64,000 bases of DNA, taken from positions 62,001-126,000 of the forward strand of contig NZ_JAFKJN010000007.1 in the NCBI RefSeq assembly GCF_017305915.1, written 5' to 3'. Within the stretch, counting starts at the first letter, position 1, and each line of letters begins with the position of its first letter. Below are positions 48,041 to 56,838 of this stretch, one piece after another. Below the pieces are notes generated by a model. That model was not told the origin of the DNA. It saw only the letters and a program-made list of their open reading frames with translations, and made no database searches. Made by a program: the position numbers and the translations under genes. The stretch comes from Reyranella sp. GTDB lineage: Bacteria > Pseudomonadota > Alphaproteobacteria > Reyranellales > Reyranellaceae.

Positions 48041-49008
48041 TGAAACGCTCGATCTTCCTCGCGGCGGCCGCCGCGACTCTCGTCTCCTTCGCCGCGTCGG
48101 CACAGACCGACTGGCCCAACAAGCCGGTCAACATGGTGGTGCCCTATCCGCCGGGCGGCGTGAACGACGCCGTGGCGCGCGTCTATGCCGACAAGCTCAC
48201 GGCGATCCTCGGCAAGACCGTGGTGGTCGACAACCGCGCCGGCGCGGCGACCACGGTGGCGTCCAACTCCGTCGCCAAGGCTGCCCCCGACGGCTACACG
48301 ATCTACGCCGGCGGCACGTCGCTGATCATCAATCCGACGCTGATGGGCAACGTGCAGTACGATCCGCACAAGAGCTTCGAGCTCGTGTCGCTGATGTCCT
48401 TCACGCCGTTCATCCTGCAGGTCAACGCCGATTTCCCGGCCAAGGACATGACGGAGCTGCTCGCCCAGGTGCGCGCCAATCCCGGCAAATTCAACGTCGG
48501 CAGCTCGGGCCTGGGCGCCACCAACCACATGGCGGCCGAGCTGTTCAGGGCGCGGGCCGGGCTCAAATACACCATCGTGCCGTATCGCGGCGGCGCGCAA
48601 GCCGGCCAGGACGTGGCGTCGGGCAACGCGCAGATGATGTTCTCGGCCTCGCTCGAGGCCAAGCCGTTCCTCGATTCCAAGAAGACGCGCGCGATCGCGA
48701 TCTCGAGCCTGACCCGCTCGCCCGCGTTCCCCGACATCCCGACGGTCGCGGAGTCGGCGGGCCTGCCGGATTTCCAGGCGATCTTCTGGCAGGCGATGGT
48801 GGTGCCGGCCGGCACGCCCAGGCCGATCGTCGACAAGCTGCAGGCTGCGCTCGCCAAGGTCGCCGCCGATCCCGAGGTGATCGAGAAGTTCAAGGTCCAG
48901 GGCGTCGAGATCAAGGGCTCGACCCAGGACGAGCTCAAGGCCTTCTATCTCAGGGAGGAGAAGGTCTGGACGACCCTGATCAAGGAACAGGGCATCAAGG
49001 CAGAGTAG
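48037..49008 (+). CDS. Bug-family (TctC-like) periplasmic substrate-binding protein
   Basis: This 323-aa protein has a signal peptide (MMKRSIFLAAAAATLVSFAASA) and the Bug start TDWPNKPVNMVVPYPPGGV, DNRAGAATTVASN and VPYRGGAQAGQDVASG. It binds a small ligand for a tripartite tricarboxylate transporter. It is translationally coupled to the thiolase-DUF35 pair, which suggests that its ligand is the compound those enzymes process, such as an organic acid; that is inference. Its last 14 bp overlap a convergent hydrolase gene. Confidence 0.92.
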   Translation: MMKRSIFLAAAAATLVSFAASAQTDWPNKPVNMVVPYPPGGVNDAVARVYADKLTAILGKTVVVDNRAGAATTVASNSVAKAAPDGYTIYAGGTSLIINPTLMGNVQYDPHKSFELVSLMSFTPFILQVNADFPAKDMTELLAQVRANPGKFNVGSSGLGATNHMAAELFRARAGLKYTIVPYRGGAQAGQDVASGNAQMMFSASLEAKPFLDSKKTRAIAISSLTRSPAFPDIPTVAESAGLPDFQAIFWQAMVVPAGTPRPIVDKLQAALAKVAADPEVIEKFKVQGVEIKGSTQDELKAFYLREEKVWTTLIKEQGIKAE

Positions 49009-49867
49009 ACGCCGCCAGGAACTTGGCGATGACGTCGGCGGCGTCCTCGCCATAGAGGTCTTGGAAGAAGTGGTCGGCGCCGTCGATCACGGCAGGCTTG
49101 ACGCTCGAGGGCAGGCGCTGGGCCAGGTCGGGCACGACCTCGTCCTTGCCGGCGACGATCACCAGCGTCGGATGGCCGGTGCGCGCCGCCAGGCTCGGCG
49201 GCATCTCGCCGTAGCCGTCGAGGAAGGTGGCGTTCAGTACCGGCGCCTGCTTGCAGGTCAGGAAGTCGACGGTGCGCCTGGCCAGCGGATTCTTGCGGGC
49301 CTCCGCGATCTCGGGCGCGAGATCGTGGCCGAAGGCGCGCTTGTAGATCTCGGCCTGCTCGAGCGAGGTCGCGAAGGCGGGCGCCAGCAGCACGATCTTG
49401 CGCACGTCGGGGAACTGGAACTCCGGCGCGAAGGCCGCGACCTGCGCGCCGCCGCGCGAGAAGCCGAGCAGGTCGACGTGCCTGGCCCTCTGGCCCTTCA
49501 GCCATTCGATCCAGAGGCCGACCTCGCGCTTGGCGCCGGCCAGGGCATAGTCGTGCACGACGTCGCAGGCGCGCGCGCGGTGACGATCGTCGACGCCGAG
49601 CGACAGGGTGATGGCGAGCGAGCCGACGCCGTGCGACTTGAGGTTCTTCTGCAGCGCCGCGATGGTCTCCTGGCCGTACCAGGAGAGCGTGCCGTGCACG
49701 ATGATGACCACACCGTCGCTCGCCGTCTTGCCCGGTGGCACCTCCAGATTGCCGTTGAGCCTGAGCAGGCTCGGCTTGATCTGCACGGGCTCGGCGCGCG
49801 CCGCCGTTGCACCGGCGGCGAGGAGCTGCAGGGCCCCGAAGACAGCCAGGTAAAAAAGCTTGCGCAT
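48995..49867 (-). CDS. Secreted alpha/beta hydrolase
   Basis: This 290-aa protein starts at 49867 with signal peptide MRKLFYLAVFGALQLLAAGATAARA. The fold features are VVIIVHGTLSWYGQET (oxyanion strand), LLGFSRGGAQVAAFA (nucleophile Ser), VIVAGKDEVVPDLAQ (acid) and IDGADHFFQDLYGE (His). It is probably a periplasmic esterase. It is divergent from the sox cluster (73 bp) and overlaps the Bug gene end by 14 bp. A start 42 bp upstream is possible but would precede the signal peptide with polar residues. Confidence 0.85.
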   Translation of the reverse strand: MRKLFYLAVFGALQLLAAGATAARAEPVQIKPSLLRLNGNLEVPPGKTASDGVVIIVHGTLSWYGQETIAALQKNLKSHGVGSLAITLSLGVDDRHRARACDVVHDYALAGAKREVGLWIEWLKGQRARHVDLLGFSRGGAQVAAFAPEFQFPDVRKIVLLAPAFATSLEQAEIYKRAFGHDLAPEIAEARKNPLARRTVDFLTCKQAPVLNATFLDGYGEMPPSLAARTGHPTLVIVAGKDEVVPDLAQRLPSSVKPAVIDGADHFFQDLYGEDAADVIAKFLAASTLP

Positions 49868-49939
49868 GGACGACAATCTACCACTTGAATTGGGGCGAAA
49901 CGTCAGCATTCTCCCCCCTCACACAGTAGGAAATTGGTC

Positions 49940-50320
49940 ATGAAAGGAACGTTTGCAGCCACTCTGTGGGTTGCTGCCGCGATGATTGCGGCGCCGGCCT
50001 GGGCGGAAGGCAATGAGGCGCGGGGTGAACGGCTGTTCAACCAGCAGTGCAAGGCCTGTCACACCGTTGAAAAGGGCGGCGCCAGCACGGTCGGGCCCAA
50101 CCTGCATGGCCTGCTCGGCCGCAAGGCCGGCAGCGAGGGCGGCTATCAGTCCTCCGACGCCATGAAGACGTCGGGCATCGTCTGGGACGACAAGACGCTC
50201 GCCGACTATCTCAAGGATCCCAAGGGCAAGGTGCCGGGGACCAAGATGGTTTATATCGGGCTGAAACAGGATGCCCAGCAGCAGGACATGATCGCCTACC
50301 TCAAGAAGGCGACGCAGTAG
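49940..50320 (+). CDS. Class I monohaem cytochrome c
   Basis: This 126-aa protein has a signal peptide (MKGTFAATLWVAAAMIAAPA), haem motif CKACH at residues 37-41 and a later Met ligand in VPGTKMVYIGL, as in mitochondrial-type cytochrome c2/c550. It is an electron carrier in the periplasm. It directly abuts the SoxX-SoxA gene (stop 50318-50320, next ATG 50321). It is therefore the likely acceptor of electrons from thiosulfate oxidation, passing them to a terminal oxidase. Confidence 0.92.
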   Translation: MKGTFAATLWVAAAMIAAPAWAEGNEARGERLFNQQCKACHTVEKGGASTVGPNLHGLLGRKAGSEGGYQSSDAMKTSGIVWDDKTLADYLKDPKGKVPGTKMVYIGLKQDAQQQDMIAYLKKATQ

Positions 50321-51517
50321 ATGCGTCTTGTCCTCTCGGCTCTCGCAATCGCGATGCTGGCCGCGCCCGCCGCGGCGGAAGCGCCGCTGGCTCTGGAAGG
50401 TTCGGCGGCACCGTCGCCCTGGCAGCGCTATCCCGGCTGGAACAAGACGCGCTGGGACACCTACAACACGCTCGCCAACCCGACCGCGACGCCGACGCAC
50501 GGCGCCGAGGCCGTCGTCAAGGAGGTCACCGGCGATCCGGCCAAGGGCGAGAAGCTCGCCTTCGACCGCAATCGCGGCGGCGGGTGCCTCGCCTGCCACG
50601 TCATGGGGCCGAAGACGCAGGAGACGCCGGGCAATGTCGGGCCCGACCTGTCGGAGATCGGCACGGCCGGCCGCACCGACCAGTGGCTGTTCAACTACGT
50701 CTTCGATGCGCGGGTCCACAACGCGAAGTCGGTGATGCCGCCGTGGGGCAAGCACGGCTTCTACAGCGAGGCCGAGATCAAGGACATCGTCGCCTTCCTG
50801 AAGACGCTGAAGACGCCGGCCAGGTTCGCCAACCCGCTCGACGATCCGGAGAAGCGGCCGCAGCCGGTCGAGGACCGCGACGCGCTCGATCCTTTCGTCA
50901 ATCCGGCGGCCGAGCGCATCGACGCGGGCGCGGCGCTGTTCAAGCAGAACTGCATCTCCTGCCACGCCACGCCCGAGACGACGTTCAAGCGCTGGGCGGT
51001 CGAGATGCCCAAGTGGGAGCCGCGTCTGAAGAAGGTCCTGGGCGCCGAGGAGTTCATCACCCGCCATGCCAAGGCCGCGGCCGGCAAGGACTGGCTGATG
51101 CAGTCGAAAGAGAACACCGACATGTCGGTCTATCTGCACAGCCTGGCCAACGGCGAGGCGATCAAGGTCGATCTGTCGTCGCCCGACGCCAAGGCGGCCT
51201 ACGAGCGCGGCGTGAAGCTCGCCGACCTCAAGCTCGGCCAGTTCGATTTCTCCTGCACCGACTGCCACGGCCAGGCGGCCAACAAGTGGATCCGCGGCCA
51301 GTGGCTGGGCGAGCCCAAGGGCCAGTTCGACCATTTCCCGCTGTGGCGCACCAGCCGCAACGAGATCTGGGACATCCGCAAGCGCTTCCAGTGGTGCAAC
51401 GTCCAGGTGCGCGCCAACGAGCTTCCGCCCGACGCCGTTGAATATGGCGAGCTGGAGCTTTATCTGCGCAAGATGAACGAAGGGCTGAAACTGACCGCGC
51501 CGAACATCCGGCACTGA
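50321..51517 (+). CDS. soxXA: SoxX-SoxA fusion cytochrome (L-cysteine S-thiosulfotransferase)
   Basis: This 398-aa periplasmic protein combines both subunits of SoxAX. After a signal peptide comes a SoxX-like monohaem domain with CLACH at 89-93 and Met in SVMPPWG near 139. Then comes a SoxA domain with CISCH (211-215), CTDCH (312-316), and the active-site Cys359 in RFQWCNVQVRANELP. SoxAX couples thiosulfate to the carrier SoxY by forming a disulfide. In most Sox systems X and A are separate chains; here one reading frame covers both. The gene sits between cytochrome c and soxY, overlapping the next frame. Confidence 0.9.
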   Translation: MRLVLSALAIAMLAAPAAAEAPLALEGSAAPSPWQRYPGWNKTRWDTYNTLANPTATPTHGAEAVVKEVTGDPAKGEKLAFDRNRGGGCLACHVMGPKTQETPGNVGPDLSEIGTAGRTDQWLFNYVFDARVHNAKSVMPPWGKHGFYSEAEIKDIVAFLKTLKTPARFANPLDDPEKRPQPVEDRDALDPFVNPAAERIDAGAALFKQNCISCHATPETTFKRWAVEMPKWEPRLKKVLGAEEFITRHAKAAAGKDWLMQSKENTDMSVYLHSLANGEAIKVDLSSPDAKAAYERGVKLADLKLGQFDFSCTDCHGQAANKWIRGQWLGEPKGQFDHFPLWRTSRNEIWDIRKRFQWCNVQVRANELPPDAVEYGELELYLRKMNEGLKLTAPNIRH

Positions 51518-51537
51518 TGAGCAGGACAAGGGGAACG

Positions 51538-51990
51538 ATGATCGCTTCCAGAGTGACACGACGAACGGCCCTGGCGGCCCCTTTGATGGCTTTGGCCGGC
51601 ACCCTGGTGGCGCGCAACGCCTTCGCCACTGCCGACCAGGCCAAGGACTGGCTGGCCGCGCTCGCCAAGGGCGCGCCGAAGGACGGCAAGGTGACCCTGA
51701 AGGCGCCGGAGATCGCCGAGAACGGCAACGCGGTGCCGCTCACCGTGTCGGTCGACAGCCCGATGAACGACACGTCGTACGTCAAGGCGATCTACATCGC
51801 CGCCGACGGCAATCCCAACCCGGGCGTCTCGGTGTTCGAGTTCACGCCGCTGAGCGGCAAGGCAGAGATCGCGCTGCGGGTGCGCCTGCAGCAGACCCAG
51901 AAGCTGGTCGCGGTGGCCGAGATGAACGATGGCGCGCTGTTCACGGCGAGCCGCGAGATCAAGGTCACCATCGGCGGCTGCGGCGGCTGA
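51538..51990 (+). CDS. soxY: SoxY thiosulfate carrier protein
   Basis: This 150-aa protein from the ATG at 51538 (AAGGGGA upstream) has a twin-arginine signal (SRVTRRTALAAPLMALAG) and ends in VTIGGCGG. That terminal Gly-Gly-Cys-Gly-Gly arm carries the sulfur intermediates on its cysteine. An alternative ATG at 51517 overlaps the soxXA stop and would add seven residues. SoxY works as a heterodimer with SoxZ, encoded next. Confidence 0.95.
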   Translation: MIASRVTRRTALAAPLMALAGTLVARNAFATADQAKDWLAALAKGAPKDGKVTLKAPEIAENGNAVPLTVSVDSPMNDTSYVKAIYIAADGNPNPGVSVFEFTPLSGKAEIALRVRLQQTQKLVAVAEMNDGALFTASREIKVTIGGCGG

Positions 51991-52000
51991 GGAGGAAGAC

Positions 52001-52330
52001 ATGGCTGACGACATCAAGCCGCGCCTGCGCGTTCCCGCCTCGGCCAAGAAGGGCGAGGTGATCGAGATCAAGACGCTGATCACCCATCCGATGGAGACCG
52101 GCCAACGGAAGGACGCCGACGGCAAGCTGGTGCCGCGGCTGATCGTGAATTCGCTGGTCGTGACCTACAACGGCAAGCCGGTGCTCAACGCCAAGCTCGA
52201 GCCGGCGGTCTCGGCGAATCCGTACCTTGCCTTCTTCCTCAAGGTCGAGGAGTCGGGCACGCTCAAGTTCACCTGGACCGACGACGACAAGCAGAGCTGG
52301 AGCGCCGAGAGCAAGATCGAGGTCGCGTAG
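52001..52330 (+). CDS. soxZ: SoxZ sulfur-carrier partner
   Basis: This 109-aa protein without a signal peptide begins KPRLRVPASAKKGEVIEIKT and contains LITHPMETGQRKDADGK, typical of SoxZ. It is exported with SoxY by the Tat signal of its partner. GGAGGAAG lies just upstream of the ATG, 10 bp after the soxY stop. Confidence 0.95.
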   Translation: MADDIKPRLRVPASAKKGEVIEIKTLITHPMETGQRKDADGKLVPRLIVNSLVVTYNGKPVLNAKLEPAVSANPYLAFFLKVEESGTLKFTWTDDDKQSWSAESKIEVA

Positions 52331-52344
52331 TCGGGGGGGTGGCC

Positions 52345-54051
52345 ATGACACTCGGCCGCCGCGCGCTGCTGCAGGTCGCAGCCGCGACCGCCATGCTGGG
52401 CGGCCGCGCAGCGGTCGGGCAGAGGAGCGCGCCGACGCAAGGCGACCTGCTGCGCTTCAAGGCGACCGGGCAGGTCACCCTGCTCAACTTCACCGACCTG
52501 CACGCGCAGCTGATGCCGCTCTATTTCCGCGAGCCGTCGGTCAATGTCGGCGTCGGCGCGGATCGCGGGCTGCCGCCGCATCTCGTCGGCGAGAAGCTGC
52601 TCGACGCCTACAAGATCGGCCGCGGCAGCGTCGACGCCCATGCGCTGGCCTGCACCGACTTCGAGGCGCTGGCGCGCACCTACGGCCGGATCGGCGGGCT
52701 CGACCGCATGGCCACCCTGATCAAGGCGATCCGCGCCGAGCGCGGCGACAAGGTGCTGCTGCTCGATGGCGGCGACACCTGGCAGGGCAGCTACACTGCG
52801 CTGCAGACCAGGGGCGCCGACATGGTGCGCATCATGAATGCGCTGAAACCCGACGCCATGACCGCGCATTGGGAGTTCACCTACGGCGCCAGGCGGGTCG
52901 AGGAGCTGGTCAAGCAGCTCGAGTTCCCGTTCCTCGCCGGCAACGTGAAGGAGGCGACCTGGGGCGACCCGGTGTTCCAGCCTTCGGCGGTGTTCGAGCG
53001 CGGCGGCCTGCGCATCGGCGTGATCGGCCAGGCCTTTCCCTACACGCCGGTTGCCAACCCGCGCTACCTGATCCCGGATTGGTCGTTCGGCATCGACGAG
53101 GACAAGCTCGCCGCCAACGTCGAGAGGCTGCGCAACGACAAAGTCGACCTGGTGGTACTGCTGAGCCACAACGGCTTCGACGTCGACCGCAAGCTCGCCT
53201 CGCGCGTCAAGGGCATCGACGTCATCCTGACCGGCCACACCCACGATGCGCTGCCGATGCCGGTCAAGGTCGGCGACACGCTGCTGGTCGCGGCCGGCAG
53301 CCACGGCAAGTTCCTGGCGCGGCTCGACCTCGACGTGCGCGACCGCCGCATCGCGGCGTACGAGTTCCGGCTGATCCCCGTGCTGTCCGAGGTGATCGAG
53401 CCCGATCCCGAGCTCACGGCGCTGATCCTCGAAGCGCGCGAGCCGTATGGCGACCAGCTCGCCAAGGTGCTGGGCCGCACCGAATCGCTGCTCTACCGCC
53501 GCGGCAACGTCAGCGGCACCTTCGACGACCTGATCTGCCAGGCGCTGCTCGCCGGGCGCGACGCCGAGATCGCGCTGTCGCCCGGCTTCCGCTGGGGCGC
53601 GAGCCTGCTGCCCGATCAGGCGATCACCGGCGACGATCTCTACAATCAGACCGCCATCACCTATCCCGCGGCCTATCGCAGCGAGATGACCGGCGAGTAC
53701 CTCAAGCAGGTGCTCGAGGACGTGGCCGACAACCTGTTCAATCCCGATCCCTACTACCAGCAGGGCGGCGACATGGTGCGCGCCGGCGGCCTCGCCTACA
53801 CGCTGACGGTCGACAAGCCGATCGGCCAGCGCATCTCCGACATGGTCCTGCTGCGCACCGGCGAGAAGATCGATCCGGCGAAGAAGTACGTGGTCAGCGG
53901 CTGGGCCTCGATCAACGAAGGCACCGAAGGCCCGCCGATCTACGACCTCGTCGCCAGGCACATCGAGCGCGTGCAGACGGTGCGGCTGGAGCCCAACCGC
54001 CACGTCAAGGTTGTCGTGGCCGACCCTGCCGGCCTTGTGAACGACAGCTAA
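52345..54051 (+). CDS. soxB: SoxB sulfate thiohydrolase
   Basis: This 568-aa protein has a Tat-like signal (MTLGRRALLQVAAATAMLGG) and the dimanganese 5'-nucleotidase-like core. LLNFTDLHAQLMPLYFREPS carries D-x-H, LLDGGDTWQGS the next metal ligands, LLSHNGFDVDRK and LTGHTHDALPM the rest. SoxB hydrolyses sulfate from SoxY-S-thiosulfate. The ATG at 52345 has a G-tract 5 nt upstream; an in-frame GTG at 52339 is less likely. Its stop overlaps the convergent gene by 4 nt. No soxC, soxD, soxV or soxW follows. Confidence 0.96.
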   Translation: MTLGRRALLQVAAATAMLGGRAAVGQRSAPTQGDLLRFKATGQVTLLNFTDLHAQLMPLYFREPSVNVGVGADRGLPPHLVGEKLLDAYKIGRGSVDAHALACTDFEALARTYGRIGGLDRMATLIKAIRAERGDKVLLLDGGDTWQGSYTALQTRGADMVRIMNALKPDAMTAHWEFTYGARRVEELVKQLEFPFLAGNVKEATWGDPVFQPSAVFERGGLRIGVIGQAFPYTPVANPRYLIPDWSFGIDEDKLAANVERLRNDKVDLVVLLSHNGFDVDRKLASRVKGIDVILTGHTHDALPMPVKVGDTLLVAAGSHGKFLARLDLDVRDRRIAAYEFRLIPVLSEVIEPDPELTALILEAREPYGDQLAKVLGRTESLLYRRGNVSGTFDDLICQALLAGRDAEIALSPGFRWGASLLPDQAITGDDLYNQTAITYPAAYRSEMTGEYLKQVLEDVADNLFNPDPYYQQGGDMVRAGGLAYTLTVDKPIGQRISDMVLLRTGEKIDPAKKYVVSGWASINEGTEGPPIYDLVARHIERVQTVRLEPNRHVKVVVADPAGLVNDS

Positions 54052-54641
54052 CGCAATACCTGCGAGGCCAGCGCCTGCAAGAATCGCTCGGCTGCGGCGT
54101 CGCCCTGCGGCGAGTTCTGGTGCCAGTCGAGCCTGACCTTGAGGAAGTGGTTGCGGAAGCCGGTCACCAGCAGCTGCAGCTTGTCGGCCGAGCGCGTCGA
54201 CACGACCGTGCCTGTCTCGACGACGCAGCGAAACGTCATGCTGCCGACGACGCAGTCGGCCGGTCCTTTCAGCACGGCGACCCGTTCGTACTTGCCGGAC
54301 TGGCTGAGCTCGCCCTGGGATTGCTGGAACTGCTGCAGCACGGCGGCCGCGGTCGCGCCGTTCGGAATGGCGGTCTGGCCGAGCGTGTAGAGATAGATCG
54401 AGGCCGACAGGGTCTGGGGCACCTGGTAGTGCCACGACTGGCCGAGCCTCGGCTCGTTGTAGCTCTTGCCGTAGTCGATCGAGCGGGTCCGGCTCGCATC
54501 GGCGATCCGGTCGGGAAATGTCACCTTGGTCGCGGCATGGAAGGCCGGCGCCGGCACGATCTGTGACTGCGGCGCCTGGGCGAATCCCATCGTCGGCAGC
54601 AGCGTTAGCGTCACGATCGCAATCCATCGACTGAACGACAT
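54048..54641 (-). CDS. Secreted protein of unknown function
   Basis: This 197-aa protein has signal peptide MSFSRWIAIVTLTLLPTMGFAQ. GGGGGGAGAC before the ATG at 54641 supports this start. The mature part has a Tyr/Gln-rich beta segment (SWHYQVPQTLSASIYLYTLGQ), two cysteines (CVVGSMTFRC) that could form a disulfide, and a C-terminal helix. I do not recognise the family. It is tail-to-tail with soxB and lies downstream of the MFS gene on the same strand. Confidence 0.75.
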   Translation of the reverse strand: MSFSRWIAIVTLTLLPTMGFAQAPQSQIVPAPAFHAATKVTFPDRIADASRTRSIDYGKSYNEPRLGQSWHYQVPQTLSASIYLYTLGQTAIPNGATAAAVLQQFQQSQGELSQSGKYERVAVLKGPADCVVGSMTFRCVVETGTVVSTRSADKLQLLVTGFRNHFLKVRLDWHQNSPQGDAAAERFLQALASQVLR

Positions 54642-54674
54642 CGTCTCCCCCCAAGCCGGGCAGAAGTGTAGCAA

Positions 54675-55880
54675 TCAACCCGATGCGTTGTCCGGTGCTC
54701 GGAAGTAGGCGAGCGAGCCCAGCACCAGCCCGCCGGCCAGGGTGGCGAACACCAGCCGGTAGGCAAGGTCGCTCGCGCCGAAGCCTTCGACGATGTAGCC
54801 GGTGACGGCGGGCAGGACGGTCAGCCCGAGGCACTGCGCCATGTTCACCGTCGTCACCGCGCGGCCGCCGAGGCGGTCGGGGAACAGCGTGCGGCCCTGC
54901 GCCACGATCACCGTGCCGAAGGCGCAGCAGAAGCAGATCGCGACCAGCAGCACGACCGCTACCGGCAGCGACGGCTTGGCGATCGCCGCCAGCGCCAGCA
55001 GCAGCGCCGCCGTCACGTAGGTGCCGAGGATCACCGCCTGCTTGCGCGAGTGCAGGATGCGGTCCATCGGGCCGTAGCACAGGATGCCGATGGTCTGAGC
55101 CAGCCCCATCGCCAGCAGCACGTTGCCGCGCTGCATGCCGTCGAGCTTATGCACGTCGTAGAGATACGGCCCGCCCCACACGCCGAGCACCGTCAGCATG
55201 GTGGCGTAGGCGAAGAAATGCATGGAGAGCAGCGGCAGCAGGCCCTTGGTCCGCCAGACCTGCCACAGGCCGCGGAACACGTCGCCCAGCGGCTCCTTGT
55301 GCGTGGTCGGCAGGGTCGAGCCGGGCGGCCGGTCACGCACGACGGCGTAGAACAGCACCGCTACCAGCAGGGTGAGCGCGGCCAGTCCGAGGAAGCCGTT
55401 CCGCCAACCGATCTCGGCAGCGACCCAGGCGAGCGGCGTGGCGCCGGCAAGCGTGCCGAGGTTCGAGGCGGCGAACACCCAGCTCAGCGCCGTCGACAGC
55501 TCACGGGCGCTGAACCAGCGGGCGCACAGGAAGACCACCGACATGAACGAGGCGTCGCAGCCCACGCCGACGATGATGCGGCCGGTGATCAGGTCGGCGG
55601 CGTTGGCCGCATGCGCGATCCAGACCGCGCCGACGACCGCGAGCAGCGATACCGCCGAGACCGTGCGCCGCGCCCCGAAACGGTCGAACCACAGCCCGAC
55701 CGGGAGCTGCACCGCGAACAGCGCGAAGAAGAAGGCGCTGCCGGCCCAGCCGATCTGGCGAGCGCTCAAGTGCAAGTCGCGCGCCAGCTCGGGCGCGATC
55801 ACGGAATTGGAGACTCGATAGAACTGGCTGAGGCAGGTGACGGCGATCAGCAGCACGAGCAGCGGCAATTTCGATGCCAT
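54675..55880 (-). CDS. MFS transporter
   Basis: This 401-aa protein has twelve hydrophobic segments. The MFS loop motif between helices 2 and 3 is VGLWFDRFGARRTVSAVS. The N-terminal half has ARDLHLSARQIGWAGSAFFF. It probably transports a small organic anion; family members of this nitrate/oxalate-like appearance vary widely. I preferred the ATG at 55880 (MASKLPLLVLL) over one at 55937, because it leaves an 82-bp gap to the divergent ABC permease for promoters. The substrate is unknown. Confidence 0.87.
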   Translation of the reverse strand: MASKLPLLVLLIAVTCLSQFYRVSNSVIAPELARDLHLSARQIGWAGSAFFFALFAVQLPVGLWFDRFGARRTVSAVSLLAVVGAVWIAHAANAADLITGRIIVGVGCDASFMSVVFLCARWFSARELSTALSWVFAASNLGTLAGATPLAWVAAEIGWRNGFLGLAALTLLVAVLFYAVVRDRPPGSTLPTTHKEPLGDVFRGLWQVWRTKGLLPLLSMHFFAYATMLTVLGVWGGPYLYDVHKLDGMQRGNVLLAMGLAQTIGILCYGPMDRILHSRKQAVILGTYVTAALLLALAAIAKPSLPVAVVLLVAICFCCAFGTVIVAQGRTLFPDRLGGRAVTTVNMAQCLGLTVLPAVTGYIVEGFGASDLAYRLVFATLAGGLVLGSLAYFRAPDNASG

Positions 55881-55962
55881 GTCGCGGCGCTCGTACCACG
55901 GAGCGACCGCGATGTCCTTCGGCGTGGACCGAAGCATCGACCTGCGCCACGATGCGGAACCT

Positions 55963-56838
55963 ATGACTGTCGTTTCCCATCGTCCGTCGCCGATCGCCTG
56001 GCTGATCGCTCCCGCCGTCCTGCTGTTCGTGCTGTTCTTCGTGCTGCCGTTCGGCGTGATGGCGGTGATGTCGGTCTACTCCGGCAATCCGGTGACCAAT
56101 CCCAACGCCTTCCTGACGACGCGCCACTACGAGCGCTTCATCTTCGACACCGCCGGCATCTTCCACGATTCGCTCTGGGCGACCTTGCGCATCGGCCTGG
56201 TGACGACCGTGGTCTCGCTGCTGATCGGCTATCCGCTGGCGCACTGGATGGCGCGCATGCAGTCGCGGCTCGGCCATGCGCTGGCGCTGATGGCGGTGAT
56301 CGCGCCGCTGCTGACCGGCATCGTGGTGCGCACCTTCGCCTGGATGACCATCCTGCAGGACAAGGGCGTCATCAACACTACCCTGATCGGGCTCGGCCTG
56401 ATCCAGAAGCCCTTGCCGCTGATGTACAACGAGTTCGGCACGGTGGTTGCGCTGGTCCATATCTACGTGCCGTTCATGGTGCTGACCTTGATCGGCGTGA
56501 TCGGCCGCATCGACGAGCGGCTGGAGCAGGCCGCCCGCAGCCTCGGCGCCGGCCGCTTGCGCGCCTTCGTCGAGGTCACGTTGCCGCTCAGCCTGCCCGG
56601 CATCCTGGCGGGCTCGCTGCTGGTGTTCGCGCTGGCGATCAGCGCCTACGTCACGCCGTCGCTGATGGGCGGCACCGACGTGCTGACCCTGCCGATGCTG
56701 ATCGCCCAGCAGGTCGGCACCAGCTTCAATCCCAACTTCGCCGGCGCGCTGGGCGTCATCCTGCTGGCGGTCTGCCTGGTGATCGTGATCGCCTATAACC
56801 GCATCCTGGCCCAGCTGTCGGGCGAGCAACTGGCATGA
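55963..56838 (+). CDS. Polyamine-type ABC transporter permease 1 (PotB-like)
   Basis: This 291-aa protein has about six membrane segments and the EAA loop EQAARSLGAGRLRAFVEVTLPLSLPG (E-x-x-x-A-x-x-x-G), which contacts the ATPase. It resembles the first permease of spermidine/putrescine importers. The first gene of a four-gene system, it overlaps permease 2 by 4 nt. The ATG at 55963 gives the natural start before the first helix. Confidence 0.92.
   Translation: MTVVSHRPSPIAWLIAPAVLLFVLFFVLPFGVMAVMSVYSGNPVTNPNAFLTTRHYERFIFDTAGIFHDSLWATLRIGLVTTVVSLLIGYPLAHWMARMQSRLGHALALMAVIAPLLTGIVVRTFAWMTILQDKGVINTTLIGLGLIQKPLPLMYNEFGTVVALVHIYVPFMVLTLIGVIGRIDERLEQAARSLGAGRLRAFVEVTLPLSLPGILAGSLLVFALAISAYVTPSLMGGTDVLTLPMLIAQQVGTSFNPNFAGALGVILLAVCLVIVIAYNRILAQLSGEQLA

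Noticed and set aside
54675..56829. Long charged His/Gln/Arg-rich frames antisense to transporter genes
   Set aside because: They are shadow frames typical of GC-rich DNA, without domains, opposite well-recognised MFS and ABC permease genes.
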